Shown in pieces: positions 14,637 to 23,086 of a stretch of DNA of 64,000 nt. Each line of letters starts with the position of its first letter. The first letter of the stretch is position 1. Where the stretch lies: the NCBI GenBank assembly GCA_016866215.1, contig VGNE01000002.1, positions 1-64,000 on the forward strand. The letters are read 5' to 3'. Made by a program: the position numbers and the translations under genes. The notes under the pieces were generated by a model. That model was not told the DNA's origin, did no database searches, and saw only the letters and a list, made by a program, of their open reading frames with translations. Origin of the DNA: Chloroflexota bacterium (GTDB taxonomy: Bacteria > Chloroflexota > Anaerolineae > Anaerolineales > Villigracilaceae).

Positions 14637-17237
14637 ATGCAACTCTACAAAGCGCTTTCAATGCACGTTACGGCATGGCGGGAGGATGGATACAAGCACG
14701 ATGAGTTTCCCGCAGTTGCAGAAATTTTAGAATGGACACATCAGCCTGATGTGCCTGCTTTCCGTTTGCGTGCGCCACAATTGAGGGCATTGGAAACGTA
14801 TTGGTATTTACGCTTGGTGGAAAAGACGCCGCACGTCTTTGATTTATATACTCATCTTTTCCCGAAAGTAACAGAACGCATGACCGCATTGGGGATGAAT
14901 CATGCAGATTTGCGCGAGATGGTGATTGATACAAGTTTTGAAAGATTGATTCAAAAAGCAAGAACAGATGATGACTTCGTTAGTAAATATGATTTAGAAA
15001 CTTTGCGCGAAACGCTGACTCTGGATTACCCAAGTTACATCCTTGCACTGGCAATGGGCGCGGGGAAAACGGTTTTGATCGGTGCAATTTTTGCGACTGA
15101 ATTTGCAATGGCTCAGGAATATCCTGATAATGGTTTTGTAGAAAACGCCCTTGTTTTTGCCCCCGGCAAAACGATCATTGAAAGTTTGCGCGAATTGGCT
15201 GAAATGCGTTATGAAGCCGTGTTACCGCCGCGCATGTATAAATCATTTGCCGCGACTTTGAAATTAACTTTCACACGCGATGGTGACCCTGACATTCCCG
15301 TGATACGCGGGAGTTCGTGGAATGTAATTGTCACCAACACAGAGAAAATCCGCATTCAAAAAGAGGCTATTCGCAAGAGCGATATGCCAACTCTGTTTGG
15401 AAGTGAAAAAGAAGATGAAGCAAAAGCGGAAGTTGCTAATTTACGCTTGCAAGCCATTGCGAGTTTGCCAAAACTGGCTATCTTCTCGGATGAGGCGCAC
15501 CATACCTATGGTCAGGCAATGGATGCGGATTTGAAGAAAGTCCGCAAGACGGTGGACTATCTGCATAATCCACATTCAGAATCAGGCAAACGTGAAGCGC
15601 ATGAAACTCAACTGGTTTGCGTGGTGAACACCACAGGCACGCCGTTCTTCCAAAAACAACCTTTGCGTGATGTGGTGATCTGGTATGGACTTTCCGAAGG
15701 CATCCGCGACGGCATTTTGAAGGAATTGGCTGGCAATATTTACGGAATTGATTTTCAGGGGAACGAAAAGGAATATCTGTCGTTTGTGATCGAAGACTTT
15801 TTCAAAACCTACCGAAATACAACCTTGCCAGATAGCACGCCCGCAAAGCTGGCGATCTTCTTCCCACAAACAGGTGATGTGGCTGAATTGCGTCCCATTA
15901 TTGAAACAACCCTGACAAAAATTGGACTTTCACCCACATTAATTCTGGAACATCACACCAAGAAGGAAAGCAAAGCGGACTTCGACCGCTTCAAATCAAA
16001 GGACTCGCCGCATCGCGTCGCCCTTTTGGTTGATCGCGGTGTGGAAGGTTGGAACGTGCCCGCTTTATTTGCCTGCGCGCTGGCAAGGCAATTGAAAAGC
16101 AGTAACAACTTTGTTTTGCAAGCCGCTTCGCGTTGTTTGCGTCAGGTGGCAGGCAATGATACCAAAGCGCGGATTTACCTTTCACTTGAAAATAAAAATG
16201 TGCTTGACCGTCAATTACAAGAGACTTACGGCGAGACGTTTGCTGGATTGCTCGGTGGAGAATCTCACAGCAGACGCGACTTCATTACTTTACGCAAAGT
16301 GGACTTGCCGCCCTTAGTCGTCCGCAAAGTCGTTCGCAGTGTACAACGCATTGAAAAAGAAAACAAACCTATCCAATTGACTCGTCCCGCCATCGGAGCA
16401 ATGCGCGGCACAGTGACAGCCTACACTCCCAGTGAAATGGGAAAATTGCTCGCGCTAAAAGAAGTCTCTCAACTCTATGATGTGGATACCTTCGACCTGT
16501 ACACCACCGCGCAGGATTTGGCGCGCAATTATCGTTTGGAAGCCTTCGACCTCTTGAGTGAATTACGCCGCATGTATTCTGAAGGCATTATCCCTGTATC
16601 ACATTATGCCGAACTTGCAGGGCAAATTGAAAAACAGACTTCACAATATGAAACCGTTGAAGAGACCGTTGAAGTAGCTCTGGCATTGGTAAAGAAAGAA
16701 GGTTTTGAGAAAATCACAGACGAACAAGGCAACGAGACATACACGGCAGAAATTTCTTACCCGATTGACCGCGAACATTTGCTTGTTCATTATGAAGAGT
16801 GGCAGAAACGCACAGGTAATTTCGGTTTTCATTACTCACCTTATAACTTTGACTCCAAGCCCGAATTGAATTTCTTTGAGACCTTGCTCCAGATGTTAAA
16901 CCAGAAGCCAGATGAAGTGGAAGATATTTATTTCACAGGCGCGTTGACCGATACCAAGAAGACCGATTTCTTCATCGAGTATCGCGGGGTGGATGGACGC
17001 ATGCACAACTACACGCCCGATTTCGTCATTCGCAGGAAAGATGGCAAGTGTTTGATCGTGGAAATCAAAAGCGAGCGCGAGCGAGAAAATGAAATTGACG
17101 GTGAGAACGGCGCAAAAGCGATAGCCACGCGCAAATGGGAAAGTTTAAATCCCGACAAGTTGAAGTATCAAATGGTTTTTGTAAAACAGGATTCTGTAAG
17201 CAATGAAGACATCGAAGAAGCCCGCAAATTCATCTAA
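14637..17237 (+). CDS. Type III restriction-like helicase/nuclease (Res)
   Basis: An 866-residue SF2 helicase. The Walker A motif is in LALAMGAGKTVLIGAIFATEF (about 136-156). The DEAH box is SDEAHHTYG (about 282-290), and motif III is NTTGTPFF. The RecA2 half contains VDRGVEGWNVPALFACA (about 463-479) and QAASRCLRQV. The C-terminal domain has PDFVIRRKDG...VEIKSERE (about 792-813), a PD-ExK nuclease signature. This layout is that of type III restriction subunits, which cut after ATP-dependent communication with a Mod-bound site. Its mod partner is 2.2 kb downstream, beyond inserted genes. The last 35 bases overlap the DUF3800 gene in another frame. Confidence 0.88.
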   Translation: MQLYKALSMHVTAWREDGYKHDEFPAVAEILEWTHQPDVPAFRLRAPQLRALETYWYLRLVEKTPHVFDLYTHLFPKVTERMTALGMNHADLREMVIDTSFERLIQKARTDDDFVSKYDLETLRETLTLDYPSYILALAMGAGKTVLIGAIFATEFAMAQEYPDNGFVENALVFAPGKTIIESLRELAEMRYEAVLPPRMYKSFAATLKLTFTRDGDPDIPVIRGSSWNVIVTNTEKIRIQKEAIRKSDMPTLFGSEKEDEAKAEVANLRLQAIASLPKLAIFSDEAHHTYGQAMDADLKKVRKTVDYLHNPHSESGKREAHETQLVCVVNTTGTPFFQKQPLRDVVIWYGLSEGIRDGILKELAGNIYGIDFQGNEKEYLSFVIEDFFKTYRNTTLPDSTPAKLAIFFPQTGDVAELRPIIETTLTKIGLSPTLILEHHTKKESKADFDRFKSKDSPHRVALLVDRGVEGWNVPALFACALARQLKSSNNFVLQAASRCLRQVAGNDTKARIYLSLENKNVLDRQLQETYGETFAGLLGGESHSRRDFITLRKVDLPPLVVRKVVRSVQRIEKENKPIQLTRPAIGAMRGTVTAYTPSEMGKLLALKEVSQLYDVDTFDLYTTAQDLARNYRLEAFDLLSELRRMYSEGIIPVSHYAELAGQIEKQTSQYETVEETVEVALALVKKEGFEKITDEQGNETYTAEISYPIDREHLLVHYEEWQKRTGNFGFHYSPYNFDSKPELNFFETLLQMLNQKPDEVEDIYFTGALTDTKKTDFFIEYRGVDGRMHNYTPDFVIRRKDGKCLIVEIKSERERENEIDGENGAKAIATRKWESLNPDKLKYQMVFVKQDSVSNEDIEEARKFI

Positions 17238-18054
17238 AACAAATCAACCTTTTCTCCGCCATCGTTTTTTAGATGAAGCAGGCGATACAACCTTTTATGG
17301 AAAAGGACATACTCCTATCATTGGCGTCCAAAATGGCGTCTCGTTAAGTTTTATCCTGGGTATGGTGAAATTTCGTTCGCCATTAGAGCCAATCCGTCAG
17401 GAAATTCGACGCTTGCAGGAATCGGTTGCAAATGACTCATATTTCAGAGAGGTGTGGAGCATTCAGAAAAAGAAAGCTGAACCTGGCGGGTATTATTTTC
17501 ACGCTACAGATGATCCCGATTCGGCGCGAAAAGTTTTGTTTGATTACATCAAAACCCTTGATTTGAGCTTTGAAGCGGTGGTTGGCAGAAAAATTCCCGC
17601 TATTTTTACGCGCAAGCACCATAGCCGAGAATCCGAGTTCTATGCTGACCTTCTTTCCCATCTGCTCAAGAATAAACTCCAAAGCGGCGGCGATTTAATT
17701 CTTGATATTGCCCAGCGCGGTAAAGTTACCCGTAATGTTGTGTTCGAAGAGGCGTTGGATAAAGCCACTGCGCGCTTTCTTAAACGCAAAACGCCTGACC
17801 AGATAAAAACACGTATCGCTTTCAATGTTCAATACCCGCGCACAGAACCCTTGCTTAACGTTACTGATTATATATGTTGGGCTGTTCAAAGAGTCTTTGA
17901 AAAGGGCGAGACGCGTTACTATAATTTCGTTGTGGATAAGGTGTCACTAGTGGTTGACCTGTACGATAGCAGTCACTATGCAAACAACGAGAATTATTAC
18001 ACCGACCGCAGGCCGCTGACCCCTTTAAATAAAATCAGCCCACCTTCGTACTAG
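17203..18054 (+). CDS. DUF3800-domain protein
   Basis: A 283-residue protein with the DUF3800 start motif RFLDEAGDTTF (about 22-32) and conserved acidic residues further on (DPDSARKVLFDYIKTL; FYADLLSHLL; DLILDIAQRGK; NVTDYICWAVQRVFE). DUF3800 proteins are predicted to have an RNase H-like fold, and their biological role is unsettled. The first 12 codons overlap the end of res and give a basic MKTSKKPANSSK tail. The stop codon lies inside a conserved, strongly foldable sequence that is repeated 1.2 kb downstream. Families of structured RNA motifs named after DUF3800 have been described, which makes this arrangement notable. Confidence 0.85.
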   Translation: MKTSKKPANSSKTNQPFLRHRFLDEAGDTTFYGKGHTPIIGVQNGVSLSFILGMVKFRSPLEPIRQEIRRLQESVANDSYFREVWSIQKKKAEPGGYYFHATDDPDSARKVLFDYIKTLDLSFEAVVGRKIPAIFTRKHHSRESEFYADLLSHLLKNKLQSGGDLILDIAQRGKVTRNVVFEEALDKATARFLKRKTPDQIKTRIAFNVQYPRTEPLLNVTDYICWAVQRVFEKGETRYYNFVVDKVSLVVDLYDSSHYANNENYYTDRRPLTPLNKISPPSY

Positions 18055-18100
18055 GAGGATACCCTCCAACGACATGGAGTCGGCGTTCATACGATGCAGG
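18025..18100 (+). ncRNA. Predicted three-way-junction RNA, copy 1 (DUF3800-associated)
   Basis: The segment 18025-18094 is identical over 70 bases to 19242-19311. It folds as a three-way junction. P1 is TCGTA (18046-18050) with TACGA (18090-18094). P2 is GGAGG (18054-18058) with CCTCC (18063-18067). P3 is CGAC (18070-18073) with GTCG (18079-18082), loop ATGGA. It overlaps the last codons of the DUF3800 gene. Named DUF3800 RNA motifs exist in the literature; whether this is one of them was not tested. Confidence 0.55.
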
Positions 18101-18157
18101 CTGACTACATTATAGCCGCTATAATACGAATGTCAACAGTCAAAAATTCAAAATTCA

Positions 18158-18254
18158 TGCCAAACCCATCTTTAATCCAGACTTCCGAAGTCTTTGGCGT
18201 GGACAGGAAACCGTGAATTATGAAAGCTACAAAGAAACCCGCAAGTTTATCTAA
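18158..18254 (+). pseudogene. Possible short gene relics (ATPase start, res-like end)
   Basis: An ATG at 18158 opens 19 codons (MPNPSLIQTSEVFGVDRKP, stop about 18217) that resemble the N-terminus of an AAA-type ATPase. Overlapping it in another frame is an open stretch ending NYESYKETRKFI and a stop at 18254. That ending matches the end of Res (EDIEEARKFI) and lies over the start of the next gene. Both are too short to be functional and are read as junction scars. The evidence is weak. Confidence 0.3.
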
Positions 18255-19170
18255 CAATCCAAAGGTGGTTAGCGTCAAGCTCTCCGCAAATATTAAGGGT
18301 TTCCAGAAACGCTGGAATGCAAGCTGGGATGAAGCCGCAGTATTCTCTCAATTTAAAAATCGCTTGCTATTCTTAATTGATAAATATCTTTCTCATATTC
18401 TTATTGATAAAAGTTCGCTGAACCAATACGCATATTATTCTGGCTTATCTGCTCCTTATTCTGCAACAGGTAAAGATTTTCTATTGGAGTTCAGTCTCAA
18501 CCAAGAAGGACTGCGTAGCACAATTGTATACAAGACTATTTCGGATTCTGTTACACCGATGCAGTTAGCATGGCATTTACAAAATCTGTTTTTAGTCTTG
18601 AGTGCCGTTCCTCAATCAAAACGGACATCTGAGGTTGAATTTAGGTTATTTTCCTTTTTTAATGAGTTCAATGATTTGTTGGATGCCTCTCCCTCTGTAC
18701 AAATCAGAATTTCTAAAACTAAGAAAGGTGTTACTGTCTATCCAGGAGGAGCTAAATTGTTGGATGACAGGTTAGTAAACGACAATCTCACAGGTCTACA
18801 AGATTATCCTGAGTCGCTTAAGGCATTTGAACAAGCACTATCCATTTATCTAAGCGGCGATAAACCAAAATTCCGAAATCTTATTGACAACCTTCGCGTT
18901 GCGATTGAACAACTTCTTCGCAAAGTATTGAATAAGCCAAAAAACCTGGAAAATCTGTCGAAAGAATTAGATGATTGGCTGGAAAAACACGGAACACATA
19001 AACAAGTTAGAAATCTTTATGGACAATTATTGCATATCTTTACTACTTTACAAAATGATGTTGCCAAACATGGTGACGTAGAACTATTACCAGATGAAAT
19101 TGAGTATCTTATTTATCTAACAGGAACATTTATGCGCTTGATTATTCAGTTGCGCAGGAGTGAAGCATGA
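18220..19170 (+). CDS. Unknown 316-residue protein inside the R-M locus
   Basis: No family is recognised. The N-terminus (MKATKKPASLSN) repeats the Lys/Pro/Ser tail seen at the DUF3800 and mod starts. The C-terminal third (about 215-316) is helical and ends NDVAKHGDVELLPDEIEYLIYLTG, loosely recalling HEPN/abortive-infection C-terminal domains. That resemblance is inference only. The gene is visibly AT-richer than res and has different codon use, suggesting separate acquisition. It is bracketed by two copies of the structured element (18025-18094 and 19242-19311), so it looks like an insert placed between duplicated DUF3800 units. Confidence 0.7.
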   Translation: MKATKKPASLSNNPKVVSVKLSANIKGFQKRWNASWDEAAVFSQFKNRLLFLIDKYLSHILIDKSSLNQYAYYSGLSAPYSATGKDFLLEFSLNQEGLRSTIVYKTISDSVTPMQLAWHLQNLFLVLSAVPQSKRTSEVEFRLFSFFNEFNDLLDASPSVQIRISKTKKGVTVYPGGAKLLDDRLVNDNLTGLQDYPESLKAFEQALSIYLSGDKPKFRNLIDNLRVAIEQLLRKVLNKPKNLENLSKELDDWLEKHGTHKQVRNLYGQLLHIFTTLQNDVAKHGDVELLPDEIEYLIYLTGTFMRLIIQLRRSEA

Positions 19171-19271
19171 CTCCGAAGAAGCCCGCAAGTTCATCTAAAA
19201 CTGAAAGACCTACTTACGCCGACCGCAAGCCGCTGATCCCATTAAATAAAATCAGCCCACCTTCGTACTAG
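19167..19271 (+). pseudogene. Collapsed DUF3800 copy, 34 codons
   Basis: An ATG overlapping the stop of the 316-residue gene (ATGA) opens a 34-codon frame. Its first part (MTPKKPASSSK) matches the start of the DUF3800 protein. Its last part (ADRKPLIPLNKISPPSY) matches that protein's extreme C-terminus (TDRRPLTPLNKISPPSY). The roughly 250 internal codons are missing. This is best read as an internal deletion of a second DUF3800 gene. The RNA element at its end is retained intact. Confidence 0.7.
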
Positions 19272-19317
19272 GAGGATACCCTCCAACGACATGGAGTCGG
19301 CGTTCATACGAGGCAGG
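19242..19317 (+). ncRNA. Predicted three-way-junction RNA, copy 2
   Basis: The core is identical to copy 1. P1 is longer here: CTTCGTA (19261-19267) with TACGAGG (19307-19313), 7 pairs including one G-T. P2 is GGAGG (19271-19275) with CCTCC (19280-19284). P3 is CGAC (19287-19290) with GTCG (19296-19299). It is kept although its adjacent DUF3800 gene has collapsed, which hints that the RNA itself is selected or that the loss is recent. Confidence 0.55.
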
Positions 19318-19422
19318 CAATTATTATTATATTCTTTATGTCGTGAATGTCAACTGCTAAAAATTCAAAATTCATATCAGATTGTGGATATTTCCCCTTT
19401 ATATTAATAGGAAATTCAGCCC

Positions 19423-21546
19423 ATGAAAACCGCCAAAAAGCCTAAAACTTCTTCCAAAACACAAAAAACTGCCAAATCCCCTAAAGTTGCAAAGCCAACC
19501 AGGGCTGTTTCTGCCGCAAGCGCGAAGTATGTTGCCTCAGGTTTGAAACCGAAGAATGAAACCCGCGTGGAGATCAAACCCGCCAAAGGCCGCCCAATGT
19601 TAACCTGGGTGGGTAAGAAACCTTTGCGCCATGCGATTGCCTACCCTGCCCAACTCGTAGAGTCTTTCAACGTGCAATCGTCAATCAAAAATCGTAAATC
19701 CGAAATCTGGACGGACTGGCCTAAAGATATCCCGCAAACAGGACTGCTATTTCACGGTGATAACAAAGAAGTGCTGGCTCATTTGCTCGCCAACGGCTTT
19801 CGTGGAAAAGTGAAACTGATTTACATTGACCCGCCCTTCGACAGCGGCGCAGATTATGTGCGGAAGGTAAGTCTACGTAGCAGTAATGGTACTTCATTGT
19901 TTGACAGTGAAAGTTATACCCTGGGCGAGCAAGTCCAGTACACAGATATTTGGGCAAATGATAATTATTTACAGTTTGTATATGAGAGACTTAGTCTGAT
20001 CAAGGAACTTCTTGATGAGGATGGCACGTTTTGGCTACATTGCGATTATCGCCAAAGCCATTACTTGAAATGCCTCTGTGATGAAGTCTTCAATCGAAAT
20101 AATTTTGTTACCGAAATAGTATGGAAAAGGTCAATGCCACGCGGGAACGTTCAACATGGACTTAGCGTTGCAAATGATAGCGTCTTGGTTTACAGCAAAG
20201 GCATTGAACCGAAGTGGCATCCTCCCTTGTTGCCATATTCTGATGAGTACATGGCAAGGTTTACAAACAAAGATAAAAATGGTCGACACTATGTTCTCGA
20301 TAGTTTAATAAGTCCTAATCCAGACCGTCCCAACTTAGATTATGTTTGGAATGGGGTAAGAAAAGTGTGGCGAGTGACAAAAGATAAGATGGCGGAATAT
20401 GAAAAGCAAGGTCGTCTTGAATATACATCCAATCGTATTGCAAGATTTAAAAGATACATGGATGAATTAAAGGGACGTCCTTTAACCACAATTTGGGATG
20501 ATATCTTTCCTGTCAACTCGCAAGCAGATGAAAGAGAAGATTATCCAACTCAAAAGCCTGAAGCATTGCTTGAGAGAATTATTGCAACTGGGACTGATGG
20601 TGGTGATATTGTGCTTGATTGTTTCCTCGGCTCAGGCACAACCGCCGTCATTGCTCAAAAACTCGGTCGCCGCTGGATTGGCGCGGATATCAATAAAGGC
20701 GCAATTCAAACCACAGCAAAACGTTTGCAAAGTGTAATACAAGAACGAGTTGAAAGTGCCAAAAGCAAAACACAAACCCTGCCTGGCTTAGAAGACGAAG
20801 AGACACCTTCTCCTGCACAGTTAGGCTTTGCAGTCTATCGTGTTAACGATTACGATCTGCAAATCCAGCACAACGAAGCCTTCAATCTGGCAGTTGAGCA
20901 TCTCGGCATGGCACGCACCAAAACCGATGCCTTCTTTGATGGCACGCTTGGGAAGAAACTGGTCAAGATCGTGCCGTTCAATCATCCCGTCACCCCGCTG
21001 GATTTGGAAGAAGTGAGGAGGGAACTCAATAACCGTCCCGATGAAGAAAGGGATATTGTCTTGGTTGGCTTGGGCAAGGAAGTTGCAATTGAAGCATGGC
21101 TGGACGAATGTAACAAACTCCGCAAGCAAGGCAATATCCCCAATAAGATCGAAGTCATTGAACTGCGCTCCGATCCCAAATACGGCGGCTTCTTCACGCA
21201 CGAACCTGCGAAGGCAAAGGCCTCTTTCAAGCGAACTGATAAAGGCGTTGAAATCACGATTGACGACTTTATCTCCCCTACCATCCTCGAACGACTGAAA
21301 CAACAGAACAAGCATAATCCGCTCTTCCAACCGCAGGTCAACGATTGGCGCTCCATGGTGGATAGCGTGATAATCGATTCCGCTTTTGACGGAAAGGTTT
21401 TCAATATCACGCTGGCGGATATCCCTGAGAAGAAGAAAGATCTCGTGGATGGGAAGTATGTCGTGGAAGCCAAAAAGGGCGCGACGATTGCAGTCAAGGT
21501 CACGGATATGTTGGGAGAGGAAGTATTGGTTATAAAGAGTTCTTAA
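19423..21546 (+). CDS. Type III-like site-specific DNA methyltransferase (Mod)
   Basis: A 707-residue adenine/cytosine-N4 type methyltransferase. Motif IV is IDPPFDSGADY (Asp136 first) and precedes motif I, LDCFLGSGTTAVIAQKLGRR (about 398-417). This is the beta-class order usual for type III Mod subunits. Target recognition probably lies between them. The first 60 residues are a Lys/Ala/Pro-rich tail (MKTAKKPKTSSKTQKTAKSP). Residues about 84-95 (VQSSIKNRKSEI) look like an in-frame short-repeat insertion. The segment 19862-20620 is AT-richer than its flanks, suggesting a swapped recognition region. The partner nuclease is res at 14637-17237. Confidence 0.87.
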   Translation: MKTAKKPKTSSKTQKTAKSPKVAKPTRAVSAASAKYVASGLKPKNETRVEIKPAKGRPMLTWVGKKPLRHAIAYPAQLVESFNVQSSIKNRKSEIWTDWPKDIPQTGLLFHGDNKEVLAHLLANGFRGKVKLIYIDPPFDSGADYVRKVSLRSSNGTSLFDSESYTLGEQVQYTDIWANDNYLQFVYERLSLIKELLDEDGTFWLHCDYRQSHYLKCLCDEVFNRNNFVTEIVWKRSMPRGNVQHGLSVANDSVLVYSKGIEPKWHPPLLPYSDEYMARFTNKDKNGRHYVLDSLISPNPDRPNLDYVWNGVRKVWRVTKDKMAEYEKQGRLEYTSNRIARFKRYMDELKGRPLTTIWDDIFPVNSQADEREDYPTQKPEALLERIIATGTDGGDIVLDCFLGSGTTAVIAQKLGRRWIGADINKGAIQTTAKRLQSVIQERVESAKSKTQTLPGLEDEETPSPAQLGFAVYRVNDYDLQIQHNEAFNLAVEHLGMARTKTDAFFDGTLGKKLVKIVPFNHPVTPLDLEEVRRELNNRPDEERDIVLVGLGKEVAIEAWLDECNKLRKQGNIPNKIEVIELRSDPKYGGFFTHEPAKAKASFKRTDKGVEITIDDFISPTILERLKQQNKHNPLFQPQVNDWRSMVDSVIIDSAFDGKVFNITLADIPEKKKDLVDGKYVVEAKKGATIAVKVTDMLGEEVLVIKSS

Positions 21547-21576
21547 ACAACAGACCACTGCAATACAAAAAATTCC

Positions 21577-21612
21577 CAAGCCATCGCTCTCAAACGACGG
21601 CTTGTTTTTTTT
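21577..21612 (+). terminator. Terminator after mod
   Basis: CAAGCCATCG (21577-21586) pairs with CGACGGCTTG (21595-21604), 9 of 10 positions, with an 8-base loop. It is followed by eight T residues. It closes the restriction-modification locus. Confidence 0.9.
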
Positions 21613-21683
21613 ACCCAAATCCCAAATCCCGATTCCCCGCGAAGCGTATCGAATCCCGACCGCTCTTGGTATAATTCGCCCCT

Positions 21684-23021
21684 ATGAAATATCACATCTG
21701 GACCGAAGGATGCCAAATGAACGTTGCCGACTCGCAGCGGGTTGGCTCTTCATTGGAGCATCTTGGCTACACCCTTACCGAAACCATCGAAGAAGCGGAC
21801 GTTATCGTTTTAAACACCTGTGTCGTGCGCCAATCCGCGGAGGATAAAGCCATGGGGCGTGTCACTTCGCTTGCGCCGCTTAAGAAGAAGAATCCCAATC
21901 TTGTCATCAACCTGATGGGTTGCATGGTTGGCGTACGCGGCGCAGAAAAATTGCGCGAAAAACTTCCCTTCGTGGATGTCTTCTCTCCGCCCTCTGACCC
22001 TGGTCCATTGATTTCGCATCTTACGCAGGGCGAAGTTCAGTCACTGGAAGATGCAGAAACCACGCGCCGTTTCCTGATGATGGACGAGGAACTGATTCTC
22101 CCCGTGGCAGAGCAGGGCAAACTCGTCAGCGCGCATGTGCCGATCGTGTATGGTTGTTCACATGCCTGCACCTTCTGCATCATCCCATCCAAACGCGGCG
22201 GTGAGCGTTCACGTCTTGTCGGTGATATTGTGTCAGAAGTCCGCTCGCTTGCAAAACAAGGCGTAAAAGAAGTGACCTTGCTCGGTCAGATCGTGGATCG
22301 TTACGGCAAGGATATTCCCGATGGTCCCAACCTCGCGGCGCTCTTACGCGTCCTGCATGAAGTGGACAGCATTGAGCGCATCCGCTTTTTAACTTCGCAT
22401 CCCAATTATTTTGATGATGATCTCATTCAAGCCATCGCCGAACTTCCGCGCGTGATGCCGCATATCGAGCTCCCCATTCAAGCGGGCGATGACGAAGTGC
22501 TTGCGAACATGAAGCGCGGATACACTCAACAGCAATATCGCGACCTCGTGGCAAAGATCCGCTCTCAAATCCCTGACTGTTCCATCGCGACCGACATCAT
22601 CGTCGGATTCCCCGGCGAGACAGAGGAACAATTCATGGAAACCTACCGCGTCCTCTCCGACCTGAAACTGGATGTGGCCCATCTGGCACGCTACTCGCTG
22701 AGAGAGGGAACCGTCGCGGCACGCCGCATGGATGATAATGTTCCAGAAGAAAATAAACTCCGCCGCCTGCACATCCTTGACGATCTACAAGAGCAGATTC
22801 TCGGCGAGATCAACAAAAAATATCTCGGCGAAACTGTGGAGGTCTTGTTCGAAGATCAAGTCAAAGGCCGCTGGCGCGGACGAACTCCCACTAATAAAAT
22901 CATCTTCGTTGAATCCGAAGATGATTTGCGCGGCAAACTTATCCCCGTCACCGTCACATGGACAGGACCTTGGTCCATGCAGGCGGTATTGATGAAACAA
23001 CCCGAATTGATTTCGATCTAA
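21684..23021 (+). CDS. miaB: tRNA-2-methylthio-N6-dimethylallyladenosine synthase
   Basis: A 445-residue radical SAM methylthiotransferase that adds a methylthio group to modified A37 of tRNAs reading U-starting codons. The N-terminal UPF0004 domain opens MKYHIWTEGCQMNVADS (first cluster Cys10) and holds further cysteines at NTCVVRQ and LMGCMVG. The radical SAM motif CSHACTFC (Cys158, 162, 165) follows. A TRAM domain lies at about 370-440. The length is normal. It stands as a single gene between two terminators. Confidence 0.93.
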   Translation: MKYHIWTEGCQMNVADSQRVGSSLEHLGYTLTETIEEADVIVLNTCVVRQSAEDKAMGRVTSLAPLKKKNPNLVINLMGCMVGVRGAEKLREKLPFVDVFSPPSDPGPLISHLTQGEVQSLEDAETTRRFLMMDEELILPVAEQGKLVSAHVPIVYGCSHACTFCIIPSKRGGERSRLVGDIVSEVRSLAKQGVKEVTLLGQIVDRYGKDIPDGPNLAALLRVLHEVDSIERIRFLTSHPNYFDDDLIQAIAELPRVMPHIELPIQAGDDEVLANMKRGYTQQQYRDLVAKIRSQIPDCSIATDIIVGFPGETEEQFMETYRVLSDLKLDVAHLARYSLREGTVAARRMDDNVPEENKLRRLHILDDLQEQILGEINKKYLGETVEVLFEDQVKGRWRGRTPTNKIIFVESEDDLRGKLIPVTVTWTGPWSMQAVLMKQPELISI

Positions 23022-23029
23022 TTTCGTAT

Positions 23030-23056
23030 GGGTGATCCTTGTGGTCGCCCTTTTTT
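23030..23056 (+). terminator. Terminator after miaB
   Basis: GGGTGA (23030-23035) pairs with TCGCCC (23045-23050) around a 9-base loop, with one G-T pair, followed by six T residues. Confidence 0.75.
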
Positions 23057-23086
23057 ATTTGGGGTTTATAATTTCACCATAACCTT

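Noticed and set aside
20821-21618. 265-codon minus-strand frame opposite mod
   Set aside because: It is antisense to conserved Mod sequence and has no family features.
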